DNA of 64,000 nt from an uncultured Clostridia bacterium (GTDB taxonomy: Bacteria; Bacillota; Clostridia; Christensenellales; Pumilibacteraceae), in NCBI GenBank assembly GCA_934270565.1, contig CAKQPR010000006.1, positions 1 to 64,000 of the forward strand, written 5' to 3'. The position numbers and the translations under genes were made by a program. Shown here piece after piece: positions 19,465 through 28,043 of this stretch. The notes under the pieces were generated by a model. It made no database searches. It was not told the origin of the DNA and was given only the letters and a program-made list of their open reading frames with translations. How positions within the stretch are numbered: the stretch's first letter is position 1; each line of letters begins with the position of its first letter.

Positions 19465-19661
19465 GGGAGGGAATACGGATGTTCCTGAACGGTACGCTCC
19501 AAATACCCGATCGAGACTGTACGTTATGCGGCGGTCCGAGGGCGAACCGCCCTACCGTCGGCTACGCCGACAAATAAGGTCGATAATATTGCAAGTAGTA
19601 TCGTTATCGGCAAACTTCCGCGCGGGCTCGCCGCCCCGCCATGACAGCTTCGCCCCTTCCC

Positions 19662-20225
19662 CTATCGTTTCATTACCTGTTTTGCAGCTTTGCGGATCGA
19701 GCGCGGATCGAGCGCAAGATCGTCGAGTGTAAGCGTAAGAAGCGGCAAGCCCGCGCGATCGAGGATACATTTGACTTTTTCGTCGCGAGCCTTGCGGTCG
19801 GCGCGGTTGTGACTGGCGTCGTTAAGCTCCACGGCGAGCACGGGCGTAAGATCGCCCTTTGTGAACGCGCAAAAATCGACCACGCGAAAAAGTTCGCCGC
19901 GATAAGCAGCATTCGTCTTGTCGATAACGGAAACGAGCGCGATCTGCGGAAAAATTTCGTATTCGGGGAGCGCGTCCGCGAGCAGTTCGTAAGCGTTCCG
20001 TTCGGGCGCGGACATAAACGGCGTGCGCACTTTGTAGCGGTATTCGGGGTTTACGGGCTCGGCTGTTTTCGGCGGCAAAAGCCCGATCGCCGAAATAATG
20101 ACAAGCGCAACGCCCGCCACTTTCAGCGCCACGTCGGCTACTCCGGAAAACGCGAACGACAACGCAAAACACGCCGCTCCCACACCGAAAACTATCAGCA
20201 TTCTCAAAAATTTACTATTTTTCAT
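19662..20225 (-). CDS. DUF2726-type nuclease-like protein with N-terminal membrane helices
   Basis: A 187-residue protein whose N-terminus has two hydrophobic segments (about residues 8-26 and 29-50). The rest resembles DUF2726, a PD-(D/E)xK-like fold: SAPERNAYELL, FRVVDFCAF, VLAVELNDASH and the late LPLLTL. The E-L-N-D and V-D residues fit the nuclease core of the family, though activity has not been shown for this type. Start ATG at 20225 with GAGG upstream. It stands alone between repeat blocks. Confidence 0.7.
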   Translation of the reverse strand: MKNSKFLRMLIVFGVGAACFALSFAFSGVADVALKVAGVALVIISAIGLLPPKTAEPVNPEYRYKVRTPFMSAPERNAYELLADALPEYEIFPQIALVSVIDKTNAAYRGELFRVVDFCAFTKGDLTPVLAVELNDASHNRADRKARDEKVKCILDRAGLPLLTLTLDDLALDPRSIRKAAKQVMKR

Positions 20226-21441
20226 ATTTCCTCTCTGCCCCTCTTTGCAACTGTGCGAAGCCCTCGCGGGCGATGCGGTGAGCCACCGCGGGCGGGTATC
20301 TGGGGGATTCGTGTTCGCCTGTTTTTGTTTCTGATGTAGGGGATTTCTCGACTAACGCTCGAAATGACAACGTGTATGTTTGATTTTTATAAAGGATTAT
20401 TCCCCTCATTCGTCACTCGAATCGGCGGTGAGCCACCGCGGACAATTATTTCGATTGTACCGTTCACTTGCTATCGTATTCGCTCCCGCCTTGGTCTCGA
20501 CTGACGCCCCCAGATGACGAGGCTAAATACCGTTCCGCAAGGTTGACGGCGGGGCGAGGGCGCCCCGCCCTACCGAAACGATACTACGCCCGCCAAAAAT
20601 TTTGTCGTACACAAACAAAATACCCGTGGGCGGACGAGGAACGCCCCTACCTATCCTCACAATCACTGATTTTGCCACTTTTAAAATGTCATTTCGACCG
20701 AAGCGTAAGCGAAGTGGAGAAATCCCCAACGGAAGTCACCCGATAATGATACTTCCTACTCGTTTTCGACCTTTGCGGGCGGACGAGGAACGCCCCTACC
20801 ACGCTTTAACAAACGTTACAGTTGTCCGCCACTACTCATTCTCACAAGCGATACGTTATCTCTCCCTCAGTCGCTACGCGACAGCTCCCCGCGTACAAGG
20901 GAGCCAAGTATAAGGTTGTTTTCATCGGTTGTCACCCGACTACGCCACTACCTCAACCCTTTTCGACCTTTAAAGCGTTGCGGGTGCGACACAGTCGCAA
21001 GGCGCGGAGCCCGCTCGGGCAAATATTTTTGGAATAGTCGTATTCGTCTGTTCTTGTTTCCGATGCGGGGGATTTCTCGACTTCGCTCGAAATGACAACG
21101 TGTATGTTTGGTTTTTTAATGTCAATTCGACCATTTTGTAGGGGCGTTCCTCGTCCGCCCGCAATGACAGTAGCTGAATACCGTTCCTCTTTGTTTTATA
21201 CTGTTATTTCGTAAGTACAGGCGTAGCCGACTTGCCTACGACGGCTCGCCGTTTTGTTACTATTTATAAAGTAAGCCATAGCGGCAGCGAATACTTGCCC
21301 GCGGCGGCTCGCCGTCGGCAGCGAACTTGCGAAAAAACGCGTGCCGAGCGCCGCAAAAAGGCGGAACGGCAAGCGTTTCCTTAAAAAACTATTCGGTTTG
21401 CGCCGCAAAAGGCATAATTCCGCGCGTAAACTCCGACCGCA
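20226..21441. repeat. 1.2 kb intergenic repeat block
   Basis: No gene is seen. It holds GGCGGGGCG/CGCCCCGCC hairpins (about 20540), GGGCG...CGCCCC units, several 'catttcgaccgaagcgtaagcgaagtggagaaatc' copies and a 'tttgttactatttataaagtaagccatagcggcagcg' motif near 21255 that recurs at 52319, 52530 and 59098. Confidence 0.7.
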
Positions 21442-22350
21442 TTATTCTTCGGCGGGAGCGTCGGTTTTTACCGTAACGGGCGTTTCCGCCGCAGTCGCGA
21501 GAGCGACCGTATTGTCGCGGCGCGGCGCGCGGGGTTTGCCGTACTTGCCGCCTCGATTACCGCCGTCGCGCTTGGGGATAACGACCACTCTGCGGTTAGG
21601 CTCTTTTCCCTCGGACTTGGTGAAAACCTTGTCGTTTTCGCCGAGCGTGGCGTGAATGATCTTGCGCTGATCGCTGCTCATGGGGTCGAGCGTGATTTTT
21701 CTGCCGGTACGAACGCACTTTTCGGCGGTTTTTTCGGCAAGGCGAACGAGCGACTCCTCGCGGTGAGCGCGATAGCCCTTGGCGTCCACGGTGACGCGGA
21801 CGTATTTATCGCCCGCTTTTTCGGCGGCGCGCTTTGCAAGAACGGTGATCGCGTCCAGCGTTTCGCCATGGTATCCGATAACCGAAGCGTCGTCGGTATC
21901 GAGCGTAACGCGGACTTCGCCTTCCGAGGCTTCGGCTTCAACTCCCGCTTCGATGCCCATAAGCGGCAACAGCTCGCTCACGTACTTTTCGGCGAGCTCG
22001 ACGGCTTTGGGGTCGACGGGTTTAATCTCGCGCTGAACGTTAACTTTCGGGCGGGTATCGACCGAAGGTTTCTTCTCGACAGGCGCAGGCTTCTTTTCGA
22101 AGCGCGGTTCTCTGTCGCGTTTCGGCTTTCTCGGCTCGGAATCGGACTTGGTTTCCTTATTCTCGCGCGGTTTTTCGTCCGCGGCGGGTTCTTCTTCGCC
22201 GATAACGGTAAGTTTTACGATCGCTTTACGGAACAGCCCGGGGAGCTGAACGATCTGGACTTCGACTTCTTCACGGGAAACGCCGAGCTCGGCGCACCCT
22301 GCGGCAATAGCGTCTTCGGTTTTCTTGCCGCGAGCTTCGATTTCTCTCAT
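21442..22350 (-). CDS. jag: KhpB/Jag RNA-binding protein
   Basis: The 302-residue product starts at the ATG at 22350 (MREIEARG), preceded by AAGAGG; a TTG 15 bases upstream has no better site. Domain order is a Jag_N domain (1-50), a long charged Lys/Glu/Pro linker (about 55-125), a KH domain with the GxxG loop as GYHG, and an R3H domain (DPMSSDQRKIIHATL). KhpB pairs with KhpA to bind RNA and affects cell elongation. It ends the rpmH-rnpA-yidD-yidC-jag cluster, as in many Bacillota. Confidence 0.93.
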   Translation of the reverse strand: MREIEARGKKTEDAIAAGCAELGVSREEVEVQIVQLPGLFRKAIVKLTVIGEEEPAADEKPRENKETKSDSEPRKPKRDREPRFEKKPAPVEKKPSVDTRPKVNVQREIKPVDPKAVELAEKYVSELLPLMGIEAGVEAEASEGEVRVTLDTDDASVIGYHGETLDAITVLAKRAAEKAGDKYVRVTVDAKGYRAHREESLVRLAEKTAEKCVRTGRKITLDPMSSDQRKIIHATLGENDKVFTKSEGKEPNRRVVVIPKRDGGNRGGKYGKPRAPRRDNTVALATAAETPVTVKTDAPAEE

Positions 22351-22406
22351 ATTTAACCTCTTCAAGTGCGGAATCGGCTTCTGCCGTCCGCGGAATTATA
22401 GCAAAA

Positions 22407-23564
22407 TTATTTGGTTTCGGTATCGTTGGGGTCGGGACGGCCGTACTTGTGCACGGTTTCGGCGGCTTTCTTGGCTTCGCGCTTGTCGATGACGACGAAC
22501 AGAAGCGACGAAGAAAGGTTGATCGCGAGCGACACGAGGTAGTTTACGACAAGATACAGCGAGAAGCACGCCGTGTAGCTGAGCGAGAATATACCCATAA
22601 GCACGGGCATCATGAACATCATCATCTTCATGGTGCTGCCGCCGCCCATAGCGTCGTTGACCTGTCCGCTCTTCTTCTGCTGGCGCATCGTGAGCCACTG
22701 CATAAGGAAGGAAAGCCCCACGGAAAGCACCGGCAAAATCAGATAACCGTTCGCGCGGTTGTAGCTTGCGTCGAGCAGTCTGCCCATAACGGTATTGTAT
22801 TCTGCCATCATGTCCTGAACTTCGGCGGTCGTGAGCCCCATTTTTTCGGGGTTTTTATAATAATCGCCGAGGTTGTTCTGGAACGCGTTCTGATCGTTGA
22901 TTTCCTTTTTCCAAGGAACGTCGGGCGACCAGATATTCTCTATCCAAAGAAAGCTCTTTTTGATTTCCTCGTACTTGACGGAAACCTTGTACTGCGCGTA
23001 CTGAGTTCTCTCGTCGATAACCACGTCGTCTTTTTTGTACGAATCGGAAATTTTTCCACCCGCGCGGAGTTCGCCTATAACGGACGCGCGATCTTCCTCC
23101 GAAAATTCGTCGTATTCGGTAACCGCGGCGTGATAGGTATCGTAAAGCGTCTGATACTCGGTAAAGTTATAGTACGCGCTTACCTTGTTAAGACCGATAA
23201 GCAACGTGATGAAAATAACCATCGTGGCAATCGCGGGCAGGCAGGACGAGAAATAGGAAAAGCCTTCCTTTCTCTGAAGCTCCATCTGCTTGCGCGAAAA
23301 TTCCTGCGGATCGGGGTATTGCTTCTGCAATTTCTCGATCTGCGGAGCGAGCCGTTCGCTTATCTTCTGATTTTTTCTGCCCTTGTACCGCTGGAAAATA
23401 TCGAGCGGCGAAAGCACGATCTTGAGTGCGATCGTAAATACTACTATTCGCCAGCCGTAATCGGCGATAAACGAAAACACGTTGAGAATAAGCCATTCCC
23501 AAAGTCCTTTCGGCGGATCGACAACGGCCGAAGCAAAAAGCGTTATTCCGTTCAAAAAAGTCAT
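22407..23564 (-). CDS. yidC: YidC/Oxa1 membrane protein insertase
   Basis: A 385-residue insertase, longer than typical Gram-positive YidC. The first helix and amphipathic loop (about 35-60, WRIVVFTIALKIVLSPLDIF) and cytosolic hairpin (60-100) are normal. A hydrophilic insertion of about 75 residues (130-205) follows the second membrane helix, ahead of SFLWIENIW. Three further helices occupy about 270-360. No lipoprotein cysteine is seen near the N-terminus. The ATG at 23564 follows AAGGAGATATGAA. That ribosome site lies in a degenerate copy of the yidD 3' end. Confidence 0.93.
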   Translation of the reverse strand: MTFLNGITLFASAVVDPPKGLWEWLILNVFSFIADYGWRIVVFTIALKIVLSPLDIFQRYKGRKNQKISERLAPQIEKLQKQYPDPQEFSRKQMELQRKEGFSYFSSCLPAIATMVIFITLLIGLNKVSAYYNFTEYQTLYDTYHAAVTEYDEFSEEDRASVIGELRAGGKISDSYKKDDVVIDERTQYAQYKVSVKYEEIKKSFLWIENIWSPDVPWKKEINDQNAFQNNLGDYYKNPEKMGLTTAEVQDMMAEYNTVMGRLLDASYNRANGYLILPVLSVGLSFLMQWLTMRQQKKSGQVNDAMGGGSTMKMMMFMMPVLMGIFSLSYTACFSLYLVVNYLVSLAINLSSSLLFVVIDKREAKKAAETVHKYGRPDPNDTETK

Positions 23565-23734
23565 TTCATATCTCCTTAAGGATAGTCGGGAGCAAGGTCG
23601 GTTTTACCTTTCCCAAGGAACGCCGCCGAAAACAATTCCGGTTTCGTCTGCCGGAAAAACGGCGCCTAAAAAAGCCATTTCATATCGCCTTTCGGGTTGT
23701 CGGGCACGGGATCGAAGCCGCCTTTTTCCCAAGG
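23562..23734 (-). repeat. Degenerate tandem duplication at the yidD-yidC junction
   Basis: The minus-strand motifs CTTGGGAAA and GATATGAAATG occur twice about 115 bases apart: at the end of yidD (23734 to 23676) and before and into yidC (23618 to 23562). In the first copy ATGGCTTTTTTAGG opens a 24-codon frame, MAFLGAV...PWER-stop, that resembles the YidC N-terminus MTFLNGI. Confidence 0.6.
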
Positions 23735-23947
23735 CACGCAACGAAGAATACGTTTAATTCCGAGAAACGCCCCTTTTATAAGTCCGAATTTGCTCACCGC
23801 TTCGAGCATATACGCCGAGCACGACGGCGTGTAAATGCACATCGCGGGCTTGTGCGGCGAAATGAATCTGCGGTAGAATTTCACGGGCAGAATTACCACC
23901 CAGCGAAACGTCAGAAACCTCAGAAAAGCGTTCCGTTTCTTTTTCAT
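23666..23947 (-). CDS. yidD: Membrane protein insertion efficiency factor YidD
   Basis: A 93-residue protein with the family signature: FYRRFISPHKPAMCIYTPSCSAYMLEAV and GIKRILRCVPWEKGGFDPVP. YidD helps insertase-dependent membrane insertion and has an amphipathic N-terminus. Its ATG overlaps the rnpA stop by four bases, so translation is likely coupled. Confidence 0.95.
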   Translation of the reverse strand: MKKKRNAFLRFLTFRWVVILPVKFYRRFISPHKPAMCIYTPSCSAYMLEAVSKFGLIKGAFLGIKRILRCVPWEKGGFDPVPDNPKGDMKWLF

Positions 23948-24285
23948 GACTGCTTTACGAGCCCCGATTTGTCAAGGCAGTTCTTCATCGCGGCACGAAG
24001 TCTGTCGAACGAAAGTTCGTCCACTCCTTTTCTCGCGATAAACACCGCCTGACAACCGCGCAAAGACGGAATTTCTTCGGCGATAATCGCGCGCATACGG
24101 CGCTTTACGAGGTTGCGGACGACGGCGTGTCCGATTTTGTTGTTGACGGAAAAGCCTATTCTCGGGCTCGGAGCGGACGACGGAATGAAACAAAGCGTGA
24201 TTTTATCGCCGTTTATTCTCGTTCCCCGCGCGTAAACGTAGGTAAACGATCCGCGCTTATTCAGTCGGTATTTTTTCGGAAGCAT
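23944..24285 (-). CDS. rnpA: Ribonuclease P protein component
   Basis: A 113-residue basic protein that assists the RNase P RNA in trimming tRNA 5' ends. The conserved RNR-type motif appears as RNLVKRRMR and IGFSVNNKIGHAV precedes it, both typical. It overlaps yidD by four bases. A hairpin terminator lies between rpmH and this gene, so it may depend partly on read-through. Confidence 0.95.
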   Translation of the reverse strand: MLPKKYRLNKRGSFTYVYARGTRINGDKITLCFIPSSAPSPRIGFSVNNKIGHAVVRNLVKRRMRAIIAEEIPSLRGCQAVFIARKGVDELSFDRLRAAMKNCLDKSGLVKQS

Positions 24286-24307
24286 TTCACGCCCGTCCTT
24301 CTAACTC

Positions 24308-24335
24308 AAAAAAGCCCCCGTTTCGGTTCGGGGGC
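24308..24335 (-). terminator. Intrinsic terminator or attenuator between rpmH and rnpA
   Basis: On the minus strand GCCCCCG and CGGGGGC pair around a short loop and are followed by TTTTTT. It lies after rpmH and 23 bases before rnpA, so it could set a high rpmH to rnpA ratio. Confidence 0.75.
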
Positions 24336-24360
24336 GAGAATTCCGGTCTATAACCCCCGA

Positions 24361-24513
24361 TCAATGACTGCCGAGAGGCTTGACTGCAACGTTTGCTCTG
24401 CCCTTACGGCGACGGCGGGCAAGAACTCTTCTGCCGCTCGAGGTTTTCATTCTCTGACGAAAGCCGTGAACCTTGACTCTCGATCTTTTTTTAGGTTGAT
24501 ACGTTCTTTTCAT
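24361..24513 (-). CDS. rpmH: 50S ribosomal protein L34
   Basis: Translated directly: a 50-residue, very basic protein starting MKRTYQPKKRSRVKVHGFR, with RRVLARRRRKGRANV, the L34 hallmark. It extends about six residues (VKPLGSH) past the usual C-terminus. AGGAGA lies seven bases before the ATG and a near-consensus promoter is at 24551-24579. Confidence 0.96.
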   Translation of the reverse strand: MKRTYQPKKRSRVKVHGFRQRMKTSSGRRVLARRRRKGRANVAVKPLGSH

Positions 24514-24550
24514 ATTATTTGTCTCCTGATTTTTTAGACGCTACCGAAAT

Positions 24551-24579
24551 ATTATACAGAAATTCGTCGTTTAAGTCAA
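24551..24579 (-). promoter_or_regulatory. rpmH promoter
   Basis: TTGACT (24574-24579), 17 bases, TATAAT (24551-24556) on the minus strand. Confidence 0.8.
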
Positions 24580-24607
24580 CTGTTTTTACCCCTTGCCGCC
24601 TAAATCC

Positions 24608-24636
24608 TTGCAATTTTTCCGCGCGGGGTGTATAAT
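24608..24636 (+). promoter_or_regulatory. Promoter of the TtcA-like gene
   Basis: TTGCAA (24608-24613), 17 bases, TATAAT (24631-24636). It is divergent from the rpmH promoter. Confidence 0.7.
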
Positions 24637-24675
24637 GAGTTTGTTCGCCACCTTATAAGAAGGAGAAAAACTGTC

Positions 24676-25500
24676 GTGACACTTCAAAACATACTATCTT
24701 CGATGCGCCGCGCCGTGGAAAAATACGGTATGATCGAATCGGGCGACGCGGTAGCGGTCGGACTCAGCGGCGGTAAAGACTCGCTCGTACTTCTCAAAGC
24801 GCTGTCGGCGTTCCGCAGATTTTCGCCCGCGCCGTTCACGCTTAAGGCAATAACGATAGATATGGGCATAGGAAATGTGGATTTCGAGCCGCTGAAAGCG
24901 TTCTGCGAAGAGGAAAACGTTCCGTATATCATCGAGAAAACGGACATCGGCGAAGTAATTTTTGACGTGAGAAAGGAGAAAAACCCGTGCTCGCTGTGCG
25001 CGAAAATGCGGCGCGGCGCGCTCAATACCGTGCTCAAAGCCGAGGGGTGCAACAAACTCGCGCTCGGTCACCACGCCGACGACGTAGTGACTACTTACCT
25101 TCTGTCGATGATTTACGAAGGACGGCTGAGCACTTTCGCCCCGATAAGCTATATGTCGCGGTCGGACGTAACGCTTATCCGTCCGCTCGTGCTTACCGAC
25201 GAGAAAAACATAGCCGCTTACGCGCGCGAAGCAGGTCTGCCCGTCACGAAAAGCCCCTGCCCCGCCAACCGCGAAACTCAGCGCGAATACATGAAAAACC
25301 TTATAAAGTCGATCCAAAAAGACGTGCCGTTCGCCCGCGATCGCATGGTTTCGGCGATCACGAGCCCCGAGCGCTATAACCTCTGGGATCAATACCCCGT
25401 TTTTGACAAGAAATCGCGCAAAGCAGCCGACGATAAAGCCGAAAATTCGACAAAATCGGACGAAATCACGAAAAAATCGGGCAAAAAAGAAGAAAAATAA
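24676..25500 (+). CDS. TtcA-family tRNA thiolation ATPase
   Basis: A GTG start at 24676 is chosen because AAGGAGAAA precedes it; an upstream frame start overlaps the -10 box. The 274-residue protein has the PP-loop SGGKDSLVLL (ATP adenylation), CSLC with RRGALN, GHHADD, and CPAN near the end, as in TtcA/TtuA/Ncs6 proteins that put sulfur on tRNA cytidine or uridine. The last 40 residues are a Lys/Ser/Asp-rich tail of low complexity. The exact tRNA base is not certain. plsC follows after 62 bases. Confidence 0.85.
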   Translation: MTLQNILSSMRRAVEKYGMIESGDAVAVGLSGGKDSLVLLKALSAFRRFSPAPFTLKAITIDMGIGNVDFEPLKAFCEEENVPYIIEKTDIGEVIFDVRKEKNPCSLCAKMRRGALNTVLKAEGCNKLALGHHADDVVTTYLLSMIYEGRLSTFAPISYMSRSDVTLIRPLVLTDEKNIAAYAREAGLPVTKSPCPANRETQREYMKNLIKSIQKDVPFARDRMVSAITSPERYNLWDQYPVFDKKSRKAADDKAENSTKSDEITKKSGKKEEK

Positions 25501-25562
25501 GCGCAGAAGCCGCCGATTTTATATTCGGTTTAGACGGAAGCGCTATAATTACGGAGAAATAT

Positions 25563-26366
25563 ATGGAAGTCTGGCAAATTATCCTCATTGTTCTCGGGGC
25601 GGTAATCGGCTTCGTGCTGTCGCTCGCGATACTTTACGTCATCGTCGTGGCGATCGCCGCCGCCTGCGTGAACCCGAACAGGAACTACGACAAAGTAAGC
25701 GGTTTTTACCGCGCGCTGCTTATGATCGGCGGCTGGGCGTGTATGACGATCGGTCGGATAAAGATCAAAGTAAACGGCGAGAACAAACTGCCCGACGGCG
25801 AATTTCTGCTCGTTCAGAACCACCGCTCGAACTTCGACCCGATCGTTACGACTTACGCGCTTCATAAACGCAAAATCGCGTTCATTTCCAAGGTTGAAAA
25901 CTTCTCCATCCCGCTGTTCGGCAGAATCATCCGCAAAATGTGCTTTATGCCCATCGACCGCGAAAACCCGCGCGAAGCGATGAAAACCATTCTGCGCGGC
26001 GCCGATCTTATGAAACGCGGCGCGGCTTCGGTCGCGGTTTACCCCGAGGGCACGCGTAACAAGTCCGCCGAAGGACTTCTTCCCTTCCATAACGGCGTTT
26101 TCAAAATGGCTCAGCGCGCGTCCGTGCCCGTGGTCGTTACCACAGTAACCGGCACGGAGAACATACATAAAAACTTCTTCCGCCGCCGCTCGATAATAAA
26201 TATCGATATTGCGGAAGTTATCCCCGCCGACCGCGTGAAAGCGGAAGGCTCGGGAGAAATCGGCGATTACGCCCGCTCGGTCATCGCCCGCAACCTCGGC
26301 GTCAACCCGGAAGCCCCTGCGGACAATTCGACTACGCCCGAACCTACTTTCGATAGAACGCGGTAG
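25563..26366 (+). CDS. plsC: 1-acyl-glycerol-3-phosphate acyltransferase (PlsC-like) with repeat-derived tail
   Basis: A 267-residue membrane acyltransferase making phosphatidic acid. One or two N-terminal hydrophobic segments (about 4-37) are followed by the catalytic NHRSNFD (H-x4-D) and the glycerol-phosphate binding YPEGTRNKS. The start follows GGAGA. The last ~18 residues (EAPADNSTTPEPTFDRTR) and the TAG stop are coded by a copy of the interspersed repeat normally reading 'gagcccctgcgggcaagtc...tactttc.atagagcgtggtag'. The original C-terminus therefore seems to have been replaced or extended by a repeat. Confidence 0.9.
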   Translation: MEVWQIILIVLGAVIGFVLSLAILYVIVVAIAAACVNPNRNYDKVSGFYRALLMIGGWACMTIGRIKIKVNGENKLPDGEFLLVQNHRSNFDPIVTTYALHKRKIAFISKVENFSIPLFGRIIRKMCFMPIDRENPREAMKTILRGADLMKRGAASVAVYPEGTRNKSAEGLLPFHNGVFKMAQRASVPVVVTTVTGTENIHKNFFRRRSIINIDIAEVIPADRVKAEGSGEIGDYARSVIARNLGVNPEAPADNSTTPEPTFDRTR

Positions 26367-26855
26367 GGTCGAACGCCCTCGTCCGCCCATCGGGGAAACC
26401 CCCGATGGTAAGTATTCGGGATATACCGTTCCGCTACTACCGTATTCGCTCCCGCGAGATCCTTACGACTGCGCGCTTCGCGCTCCGCTCAGGATGACGA
26501 GACTTAGGAGCGTTCCGCGAGAGAAAATACGGGGATAACCCGCTTCGTAGAACAGGTAGGGGCGTTCCTCGTCCGCCCGACGGCGAGCCGCCTCGGGCAA
26601 GTCGGCGATGCCCGTACCTACTTTCGTCAGAGCGCGGTAGGGGCGTTCCTCGTCCGCCCGCAAAACCACGCGAAACGGTATTTTGCACTGTCATTGCGAG
26701 GAGCGCATAGCGCGACGTGGCAATCTCCCGAAAGGGAATACGAATAAAACTGAAAGGTATACCCCCAAACACTCGCCCGCGCGAGCTTCGCGCCTCGCCC
26801 GCGGCGGCTCGCCGCCCCGCCGCCACAATACAAAAAACTCATCGGAGGAACGATA
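26367..26855. repeat. Intergenic repeat block
   Basis: No gene is seen. It holds several GGGCG...CGCCC units, a 'gtcattgcgaggagcgcatagcgcgacgtggcaat' motif (26691-26725) and AGC-loop hairpins up to the dgk ribosome site. Confidence 0.7.
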
Positions 26856-27749
26856 ATGAACAAATTCACCGTACTTTACAACCCGCTTGCGGGCAAAGCC
26901 GACAAAGCTTCCGTCGAAGCCGAGCTTGCCAAGCTTCTGCAAGGCGACGAGCTCGAATTCGTCGTTCTCGGCAAAGACGAAAGCTATGAGAATATTCTCG
27001 GCGGCATTGCCCCCGACCGCAAGGTGTTGCTTTGCGGCGGCGACGGCACGCTTAACCGTTTTGTGAACGACCCCGCGTTCGATAAATTCGGCGGCGAAGT
27101 CTGGTACTACGCTTCGGGAAACGGCAACGATTTCTGGACGGATCTCGGCAGAAAAAAAGGCGACGCGCCCGTCGATATCACGAAATATCTCAAAAATCTG
27201 CCGATCGTCACCGTGAACGGCATTACGAAGAAATTCATCAACGGAATCGGCTACGGCATTGACGGTTATTGCTGCGAAGTCGGCGACAAAATGCGCGCCG
27301 AGGGCAAGCAGAATATCAATTACGCGGGCATCGCAATCAAAGGCTTGCTGTTCTTCTTCAAACGCTCGAACGCCGTCGTGACCGTTGACGGAACGGAAAA
27401 ATCGTATAAAAAGGTCTGGCTCGCGCCGACCATGAAAGGTCGCTATTACGGCGGCGGTATGAAAGTCGCACCCGAGCAGAACCGCGACGGCGACACCCTC
27501 TCGCTCGTGGTTATGCACCGCAGTTGCAAACTCAAAACGCTCATGGTTTTCCCCTCGATTTTCAAGGGCGAGCACGTCAGACACACCGAAATGGTGGACG
27601 TTATGACGGGCAAGGAAATTTCCGTCCGCTTCTCCCGTCCGTGCGCGCTCCAGATCGACGGCGAAACCGTGCTCGGCGTAACCGAATATTCGGTAAGCGC
27701 CGCCGCAAACGCAGCTACGGTTGCGACCGACGAAACCGCAACGGCTTAA
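26856..27749 (+). CDS. Diacylglycerol/lipid kinase
   Basis: A 297-residue lipid kinase of the DAGK catalytic family. GGDGT is at residues 61-65, ASGNGNDF follows as the second ATP-site motif, and the LQIDGE motif occurs near the C-terminus. It phosphorylates a lipid such as diacylglycerol, recycling it into phospholipid synthesis, which fits the plsC gene upstream. AGGAGG-like CGGAGGAACG precedes the ATG. The last 20 residues are Ala/Thr-rich. Confidence 0.88.
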   Translation: MNKFTVLYNPLAGKADKASVEAELAKLLQGDELEFVVLGKDESYENILGGIAPDRKVLLCGGDGTLNRFVNDPAFDKFGGEVWYYASGNGNDFWTDLGRKKGDAPVDITKYLKNLPIVTVNGITKKFINGIGYGIDGYCCEVGDKMRAEGKQNINYAGIAIKGLLFFFKRSNAVVTVDGTEKSYKKVWLAPTMKGRYYGGGMKVAPEQNRDGDTLSLVVMHRSCKLKTLMVFPSIFKGEHVRHTEMVDVMTGKEISVRFSRPCALQIDGETVLGVTEYSVSAAANAATVATDETATA

Positions 27750-27811
27750 ACCCACTCACAGGAACAGAAAAAACGCATACGCTATCGCTTTTTTGCGCAT
27801 ACGACAAGCAT

Positions 27812-27845
27812 AACCCCGCCTCGCGCCTTGCGAAGCGGGGTTTTA
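27812..27845 (+). terminator. Intrinsic terminator after the lipid kinase gene
   Basis: AACCCCGC (27812-27819) pairs with GCGGGGTT and is followed by TTTTA. The 200 bases beyond, to 28043, are AT-rich; I see no feature in them. Confidence 0.75.
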
Positions 27846-28043
27846 TATTGCTAATCGCGGAATGTTCATTCTCTCCACATAGAGAGCCCTAACCATTAAT
27901 ATGTGAGTTCATATATACTTGTTTGTTTGATATTTCTCTATGGTGTGAAATTTTGCTGCAAACCACGAAGAAAATATTGTATAATTCAGTTAATATTTCG
28001 ATGGCATAGGATTCTATGCAAGCTCATATTTACAGCGGTTAAA

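Larger units (their letters stand above)
17987..19661. repeat. 1.7 kb intergenic repeat block upstream of gyrB
   Basis: No protein gene is supported. It has two reverse-oriented three-hairpin elements, at least five GGGCGG/GGCGGG-type hairpins and several AGC-loop units. A non-repetitive island at about 18536-18735 has a minus-strand promoter-like sequence. Confidence 0.7.

Noticed and set aside
24514..24627. Origin of replication next to rpmH
   Set aside because: No dnaA and no TTATCCACA-type boxes are seen; the region is fully explained by two divergent promoters.
27846..28043. Possible small gene or riboswitch in the AT-rich gap
   Set aside because: No conserved structure or plausible start and ribosome site was found.
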